From NCBI RefSeq assembly GCF_019393635.1, contig NC_057866.1, positions 231,211,359-231,275,358 on the forward strand: a DNA stretch of 64,000 nucleotides, given 5' to 3'. Below are positions 62,931 to 64,000 of the stretch, piece after piece. Each line of letters starts with the position of its first letter. Position 1 is the stretch's first letter. Made by a program: the position numbers and the translations under genes. This DNA comes from Dromiciops gliroides (taxonomy: Eukaryota; Chordata; Mammalia; Microbiotheria; Microbiotheriidae). Under the pieces are notes generated by a model. It did no database searches, was not told where the DNA came from, and saw only the letters and a program-made list of their open reading frames with translations.

Positions 62931-63971
62931 ATTTTCAGAGTGTGGCCCAGGTAGAGAGGACAAGGTAGAGAGAAGGACACCATATTGTACAATGTCTTCA
63001 CACTGCCATCTGGCACAGTGAGTGGTAAGATTTAGGTTAAGAAATGGTTTTGTTTTAAGAATTTTATTTGCTATTCAGTATTTATGGTATTGTAGGTGTC
63101 ATTTATTACAAAAAGTGAATATTGTCTGAAATCAACTTTATTTTTTATTCAGATATTAGTACAAAAGTTATGAAATTCTAAGGAATTAGAAATAATGTTT
63201 TGTATGTTACCAATTTTATTTTGTGTACATCATTTTATGGGTTATTTCATAGTTATTATGTTAGCAGAAGTGCACATTATCAGACTTAATGTTTTGTTAT
63301 AAAGAATTGTATGAAGAAAAGTGTATTTTTAGCAATCTATAGCAAAAGATTAATGTTTTGGTGGTCATGGTAACCTAACCTCCTATTTCCTACAGGTTTA
63401 ATGTATCAACATTTACATTTTTTACTTTTGTACCATTTTTTAGGAACATTACCCCTGTGAAAGGTGAGGATTGACTGTATGTATGTATGTATGTATGTAT
63501 GTGTTTCTATATACATACATATACATACATACATGTATATATAACATTATGTAATTTTTAAAAAATCAGCCTTTTACTGATTGATTTCACTGATTGATAT
63601 CACTGACATATTAATTTCCTATGTGCATTCCTAATTACTATCAGTCACATCGTGGATTTTTAGCATTTTTAAGTGTCTGCCACCATAAAAAGGAATGTTT
63701 TTTTAGACTGACAATCCCATAGCTGAAAGCCATTAATTAGCCTGTTCCTCCAATCTCACATGGTCAGTGGTATTACATAGGTGACCACACAGCTAACACT
63801 GTCACATAATGGTAACTAGAGGGGAAGCACACCATCAGAAACAAAAAATACCTGTGAAGTGCTCACCTGGATGTGTTGAAGGCAGAATGAAATGTTCTTC
63901 ACACAATTCCTCACAGTCTTTTCTAAATGTCTAAACAGTTTTTCCTCTCTGTTAAAGGTGCTGTCTTTCAC
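38878..63971 (-). CDS. ARHGEF38: ARHGEF38, Rho guanine nucleotide exchange factor 38 (3' half, seven exons)
   Basis: ARHGEF38 is a Tuba/DNMBP-like exchange factor with a DH domain, a BAR domain and two SH3 domains, predicted to activate Rho GTPases at membranes. The join, in transcript order, is 63971-63867, 61835-61713, 56786-56475, 53816-53673, 52656-52458, 52162-51903 and 39063-38878. It gives one open frame of about 440 residues ending in TAA. Human ARHGEF38 is about 777 residues, so the DH domain and the start of the BAR region lie beyond the right edge. Phases match at all junctions: 0 everywhere except a phase-1 junction inside the first SH3. No stops or frameshifts are seen. The last intron is about 12.8 kb and full of repeats. 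Confidence 0.93.
39315..39480 (-). mobile_element. MIR (antisense), preceded by an (AAT)n run
   Basis: It has ATTTATATAGCACTTTAAGG, TTGTAAAGTACTATACATTA and GAGGTTAAGTGACATGCCC. An AATAAT run lies at 39303-39323. Confidence 0.75.
39501..39650 (+). mobile_element. Marsupial SINE (WSINE1/SINE1 type) nested at an L1 edge
   Basis: It is a full copy with a pure A tail. The flank GTGTATGGA[T/C]GGATG lies at 39486-39500 and 39651-39665. Confidence 0.95.
39661..40236 (+). mobile_element. 5'-truncated L1: end of ORF2 plus 3' UTR
   Basis: The first 200 bases encode the ORF2 C-terminus: [23 protein letters not shown] and FKETWKDLHELM, the marsupial form of a conserved L1 block. A stop (TGA) lies near 39856. 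A 3' UTR follows, ending AATCAATAAAATATT and an A tail. The flank CAAAGT[G/A]TATGGA lies at 39482-39494 and near 40238-40250. It is a dead-on-arrival copy. Confidence 0.9.
40400..40800 (+). mobile_element. CR1/L3-type LINE ORF2 fragment (sense)
   Basis: A DDQEKAKLLSSYIGPIFSS-like segment (40462-40520) matches the EKAelLNeFFasVFt block found before the reverse transcriptase domain of CR1-clade LINEs. Stops follow. Confidence 0.55.
40890..41110 (-). mobile_element. Marsupial CORE-SINE, long type (antisense)
   Basis: It has TTGTTCAATCGTTTCAGTCA, GGGTTTTCTTGGCAAAGATA and GAACTCAGGTATTCCTTACT. Confidence 0.75.
41395..41580 (+). mobile_element. L2 3' end (sense)
   Basis: It has TCTGAGAGGTCAGGGACTAT, CCTAGTGCCTGGCACATCGC and GGTGCTTAATAAATATTTAT. 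Confidence 0.85.
41905..42125 (-). mobile_element. Marsupial CORE-SINE, long type (antisense)
   Basis: It has TTTGTGATCATCGTATTTGG, ATAATGGAGTGGTTTGCCAT and AAGTGTCTGAGGCCAGATTT. Confidence 0.78.
42700..44670 (+). mobile_element. CR1/L3-type LINE, ORF2 to 3' end (sense, degraded)
   Basis: Reverse-transcriptase-like remnants run in order. A CATCATGCCATACTCACCTC block precedes TTACCTAGACTTTAACAAAA (the FvDLSKAFD-type motif, degraded). GACACAAAGCTAGGGGAGAG (DDTKLg) follows, then GTGCAATTCTGGAGGCCATA, ATAAGCTGGAGAGGGCAGGA and AGAGAAGACTTAGGGGAAAC. Numerous stops show it is dead. Confidence 0.65.
44672..44860 (+). mobile_element. Marsupial repeat, RTE/SINE type (family unassigned)
   Basis: A GTT/GTG trinucleotide run is followed by TCTGAAGAGGACCAATGACA and TGATGTCTTGACTTGTGTGA, a block common in marsupial genomes. 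Confidence 0.45.
45190..45350 (-). mobile_element. MIR/CORE-SINE (antisense)
   Basis: It has TTTATAGATGAGGAAACTGA, GATTCAAATTCAGGTCCACT and a CACTCTACCATGCAGC end. Confidence 0.72.
45340..45640 (-). mobile_element. CR1/L3-type LINE 3' fragment (antisense)
   Basis: It has GGCCTCCAAGACCCTCCTTT, CACTCTTCTCTGGACATGTT and GCTCAGAACAGAACATTTCA. Confidence 0.55.
46665..46980 (-). mobile_element. CR1/L3-type LINE 3' fragment (antisense)
   Basis: It has TCTGGTTCTGTCCTCTGAAG, CCTTCAAATGCTTGAAGACA and TAAGCAGTCCAAGTTCCTTC. Confidence 0.6.
47050..47292 (+). mobile_element. Marsupial CORE-SINE, long type (sense)
   Basis: It has GGCAGCTAAGTGGCTTAGTA, TGTGACCCTGGTCAAGTCAC, TCTGTAAAATGAGCTGAAGA and CAAACCACTCCAGTATCGCT. 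Confidence 0.82.
47690..47790 (-). mobile_element. L2 3' end (antisense)
   Basis: It has TTAAGTACCTACTGTGTGCT, a TGTTCTCAAAGAGCTTGCAG block and CAGTCTAGTGGAATC. Confidence 0.75.
47905..48110 (-). mobile_element. Marsupial CORE-SINE, long type (antisense)
   Basis: It has TTGTTGTTCAGTCATTTCAG, CATTTTACACATAAAGAAAC and GACTTGCCCAGGGTCACACA. Confidence 0.8.
48655..48715 (+). mobile_element. L2 3' tail (sense)
   Basis: It has AATAATAAATGCTTGTTGAT after a short CA-repeat stretch. Confidence 0.45.
49342..49575 (+). mobile_element. Marsupial CORE-SINE, long type (sense)
   Basis: It has GGCACAATGGGTAGAGTACT, GTTTGTCTCAGTTTCCTCAT and GAAGAGCTGGACATGGGGGA. Confidence 0.78.
49583..49825 (+). mobile_element. 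MIR (sense)
   Basis: It has CTTGGAGTCAGGAAGACCTG, AAAATAAGGATAATACTAGC and TTGTTATGAGGATCAAATGA. Confidence 0.78.
49875..50125 (+). mobile_element. MIR/CORE-SINE (sense)
   Basis: It has TAGGTGGTGGTGCAGTGGCA, AGTGTCCTCACCTGTAAAAT and GTTGTTAGGATTAAATGAGA. Confidence 0.75.
50640..50980 (+). mobile_element. L1 3' UTR (sense)
   Basis: It has CTTTGATCAATGCAATGATC, ACCAAAGATTCCAGAGTATT, GGTGCAGAATCAGACAAATA and GGGAATTTGTTTTGCTTGGC, ending GGGAGGTGGGAATAAAAGAA. It matches the marsupial L1 3' UTR pattern. Confidence 0.6.
51572..51805 (+). mobile_element. MIR/CORE-SINE (sense)
   Basis: It has CAGGTGGCACAATGGGTAGA, AGCTATGTGACCCTTGGCAA, TGGGGATAATAATAGCACCT and CACAGGGCTGTGGTGAAGAT. Confidence 0.85.
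51903..52162 (-). CDS. ARHGEF38: ARHGEF38 exon, end of first SH3 plus acidic/Ser-rich linker
   Basis: The exon has 260 bases. It starts by completing an Ile codon, then reads AKGYVYSSFLKPYNP, the final SH3 strands (GYVYSSFL matches the usual GxVPxxYL end). A linker rich in Asp, Ser and Thr follows, ending DSFQDGDEQ. The minus-strand acceptor is CTGTCTAG and the donor is GTAAGA. The intron between this exon and the one at 52458 is only 295 bases. Confidence 0.94.
52163..52457. other. ARHGEF38: Short ARHGEF38 intron made mostly of a CORE-SINE
   Basis: This 295-base intron splits the first SH3 domain. About 180 bases (52257-52437) are an antisense MAR1/THER1-like CORE-SINE: ATAGATGGAGAGCTGGAAGG, AATGAGGAAACTGAGGCCCA. 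The remainder is just enough for splice signals. Confidence 0.85.
52458..52656 (-). CDS. ARHGEF38: ARHGEF38 exon, first SH3 domain (N-terminal part)
   Basis: The exon has 199 bases, enters in phase 0 and leaves phase 1. It encodes SEMPRQTENHRSQLLACYS and then the SH3 start ALYRAKRRCNATQEHDIDLL, the acidic EGDLV loop and the SRWLV strand. The canonical ALYDY motif is changed to ALYRA. The minus-strand acceptor is CTTCTCCCCAG and the donor is GTGAGT. The last codon (A|TT) is completed by the next exon. Confidence 0.93.
52657..53672. other. ARHGEF38: ARHGEF38 intron (1.0 kb)
   Basis: It contains an antisense L2 3' end at 53438-53570 (TTATTAAGTAACTACTGTGT, AAGGAACTCACAATCTAATG). The rest looks unique, with a G-rich patch at 53220-53240. 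Confidence 0.7.
53673..53816 (-). CDS. ARHGEF38: ARHGEF38 exon, linker between BAR and first SH3
   Basis: The exon has 144 bases, phase 0, and encodes 48 residues, LSLLPSSISEAQNRVIEEV through RKLSFEKKKPVPTL. The minus-strand acceptor is TTCTCCTTCAG and the donor is GTGAGT. It ends in a basic, Pro-containing segment. An L2 fragment begins about 100 bases away, towards lower coordinates, in the following intron. Confidence 0.9.
53997..54160 (+). mobile_element. hAT-like DNA transposon fragment
   Basis: It has TTAACCTTTTTTTGCATTAT, GAGAGCCTGGTGAAACCTAT and a GGACCCTGCACGGAATAATG block, a pattern of nonautonomous hAT elements. Confidence 0.55.
54388..54575 (+). mobile_element. hAT-like DNA transposon (nonautonomous)
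   Basis: It starts GGGCTTCTTAAGCTTTTTCC, contains TTTTTCACAACCCCTACATT and GACCCCATGTGAGGTTGCAA, and ends CATTTAAGATGC. The two ends are roughly inverted. Confidence 0.5.
54915..55135 (+). mobile_element. MIR/CORE-SINE (sense)
   Basis: It has GTCTGGAGTCAGGAAGACCT, AGCTGTGTGACCTTGGGCAA, GGGGGTAATAATAGCTTCTA and CACATTAGGTACATAATAAA. Confidence 0.85.
55179..55325 (-). mobile_element. Marsupial SINE (WSINE1/SINE1 type)
   Basis: It is a minus copy in a pyrimidine-rich stretch; TTTCTTCC-type flanks on both sides blur the target duplication. Confidence 0.92.
55790..55925 (-). mobile_element. MIR/CORE-SINE (antisense)
   Basis: It has GTTATTATCCCTAGTTTGTA, GATAAAGAAACCAGAGAGTT and GAGCTAGGGTTTGAACTCAG. 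Confidence 0.7.
56475..56786 (-). CDS. ARHGEF38: ARHGEF38 exon, BAR domain core
   Basis: The exon has 312 bases, phase 0, and encodes 104 residues starting VAHLHRLVLTPLSTLQSLFP and ending LMALKPYSTVMP. It holds the typical BAR core motif KLIQKRYDKLLDYNGY followed by DYEALNAQLVEELQVFNQ, long amphipathic helices that dimerise into a curved membrane-binding module. The minus-strand acceptor is TTTTGTAG and the donor is GTAAGC. Confidence 0.93.
57760..57960 (+). mobile_element. MIR (sense)
   Basis: It has CAAGCAAGAGATTTTGGAGG, TCTAGGCAAATCACTCCATG and TCAGTAAAATGAAAAGGTTG. Confidence 0.6.
58596..58736 (+). mobile_element. Marsupial SINE (WSINE1/SINE1 type)
   Basis: It is a full plus copy with the 14-base flank AAAATTATTATTCT at 58582-58595 and 58737-58750, identical on both sides. 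Confidence 0.95.
59005..59310 (+). mobile_element. hAT-like nonautonomous DNA transposon, split by a SINE
   Basis: It has GTGGTGTCAAATGCAAATAA, AACTTGGAAAACTTCAAATT and ATTAACATTATCTATGTTGT. It continues after the SINE with ATTTTAATCTGGTTCAGGGG. It pairs with the repeat at 31860-32050. Confidence 0.55.
59135..59274 (-). mobile_element. Marsupial SINE (WSINE1/SINE1 type)
   Basis: It is a minus copy flanked by the identical 14-base duplication CCCAATTACATTTT at 59121-59134 and 59275-59288. Confidence 0.95.
59420..59790 (+). mobile_element. L2 3' end (sense)
   Basis: It has AGACTGTAAGCTTCTTGAGG, GCAAGTACTGTATTATTTTT and AGGTACTTAATAAATTCTTG. Confidence 0.8.
60412..60549 (-). mobile_element. 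Marsupial SINE (WSINE1/SINE1 type), first of a pair
   Basis: It is a minus copy flanked by CTCACTAATCCACTT at 60397-60411 and 60550-60564. Confidence 0.94.
60587..60727 (-). mobile_element. Marsupial SINE (WSINE1/SINE1 type), second of a pair
   Basis: It is a minus copy with an AT-rich tail region at its left. Its right flank, CCACTAATCCACTT at 60728-60741, is a third copy of the same target sequence. Confidence 0.92.
60913..61605 (+). mobile_element. Possible solo LTR or other GC-rich retroelement remnant
   Basis: A GC-rich block (60930-61195) is followed by the AT microsatellite and a purine-rich stretch. CACCTAAATAAACCCCATAT (poly(A)-signal-like) and a final CAGTGGGGGAAGGAACAGCC..CCTAACA follow. 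A TG start (TGTAGGC) and CA end fit an LTR, but no matching target duplication was found. Confidence 0.35.
61201..61264. repeat. (AT)32 microsatellite
   Basis: It is an uninterrupted AT alternation of 64 bases. Open frames reading YIYIYI through it are artefacts. Confidence 0.98.
61713..61835 (-). CDS. ARHGEF38: ARHGEF38 exon, BAR region
   Basis: The exon has 123 bases, phase 0, and encodes 41 residues from DAVPLAAQTVTELHSISYD to SKAPNSGEEF. The minus-strand acceptor is TTTGTGTTTTAG and the donor is GTAAGT. It joins in frame to the exon at 56786-56475. Confidence 0.9.
62323..63478. mobile_element. Tigger/pogo-like DNA transposon with terminal inverted repeats (degraded)
   Basis: The left end reads ACAGTCAGTCCTCAACATTT. 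The right end, reversed, reads TACAGTCAATCCTCACCTTT. Ends of this kind next to TA are typical of pogo-type elements. About 1.15 kb lies between, including a (CT)24 tract, with no intact transposase. A CTTTGACCTCAAAGCCCAAG..GAGAAAATAAAGGT stretch at 62597-62660 could be a helix-turn-helix remnant (weak). Confidence 0.6.
62881..62928. repeat. (CT)24 microsatellite
   Basis: It is a pure CT run inside the DNA transposon. Confidence 0.98.
63478..63540. repeat. (TATG)n/(TACA)n microsatellite
   Basis: A TATG run at the transposon's right end is followed by ACATACATATACATACATAC-type units. Confidence 0.93.
63867..63971 (-). CDS. ARHGEF38: ARHGEF38 exon, start of BAR region
   Basis: The exon has 105 bases, phase 0, and encodes 35 residues beginning VKDSTFNREEKLFRHLEK and ending ISFCLQHIQ. 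It is charged and helical, as expected for the first BAR helix. On the minus strand the acceptor is TATTTTAG and the donor is GTGAGC. It is the most 5' exon of the gene in this window. Confidence 0.88.
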
Positions 63972-64000
63972 CTAAAATATATTTTCATTATTTTTACTTT

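Larger units (their letters stand above)
61836..63866. other. ARHGEF38: ARHGEF38 intron with a DNA transposon
   Basis: It holds a partial L2/MIR-like stretch (61980-62270), the Tigger-like element (62323-63478) and TATG/TACA microsatellites (63479-63540). A repeat-free stretch runs to the donor at 63866. Confidence 0.7.

Overview
The window is nuclear DNA of a marsupial. Three things show this. It has spliced mammalian genes with GT/AG introns. It carries dozens of copies of the poly(A)-tailed marsupial SINE with a tRNA-like head and MIR-like core (WSINE1/SINE1 type). It also holds L1, HAL1-like, L2, CR1/L3, MIR and DNA-transposon remnants typical of a metatherian genome. The species cannot be told from the sequence alone.

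Layout: positions 1-22.5 kb carry the 3' part of INTS12 on the + strand. Five coding exons lie at 3793-3945, 7433-7620, 10599-10758, 13800-13946 and 21731-22318. All are in compatible phase and encode about 410 residues, including the whole PHD finger and the serine-rich and basic C-terminus. The N-terminal exon or exons (about 52 residues) lie left of the window. Positions 38.9-64 kb carry the 3' half of ARHGEF38 on the - strand. Its exons, in transcript order, are 63971-63867, 61835-61713, 56786-56475, 53816-53673, 52656-52458, 52162-51903 and 39063-38878. They encode the BAR-region helices and two C-terminal SH3 domains, about 440 residues. The DH (Rho-GEF) exons lie right of the window. 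The genes face each other tail to tail across about 16.5 kb, the arrangement known at human 4q24.

The 22.5-38.9 kb intergenic stretch has no protein gene that I can support. It holds an old L2, CR1/L3 and L1 fragments, SINEs and a 7SL (SRP RNA) pseudogene at 29216-29485. The introns hold three HAL1-like or L1-derived elements that have ORF1 but no complete ORF2, and a minus-strand endogenous retrovirus LTR with its polypurine tract. They also hold a Tigger-like DNA transposon with both inverted ends, hAT-like remnants, and SINE insertions with clear target-site duplications.

No new biological system was found. The second looks most worth having are the (TG)n tract beside the PHD-exon acceptor, the ORF2-less elements, the 7SL pseudogene, the ERV/LTR remnants, and a few repeat-free intronic blocks that could be regulatory. 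All repeat family names are judged by eye from remembered consensus patterns, and their edges are approximate unless target-site duplications are given. The two genes work in unrelated processes: Integrator-mediated control of RNA polymerase II transcripts, and Rho-GTPase/membrane regulation. Their adjacency is positional, not functional.
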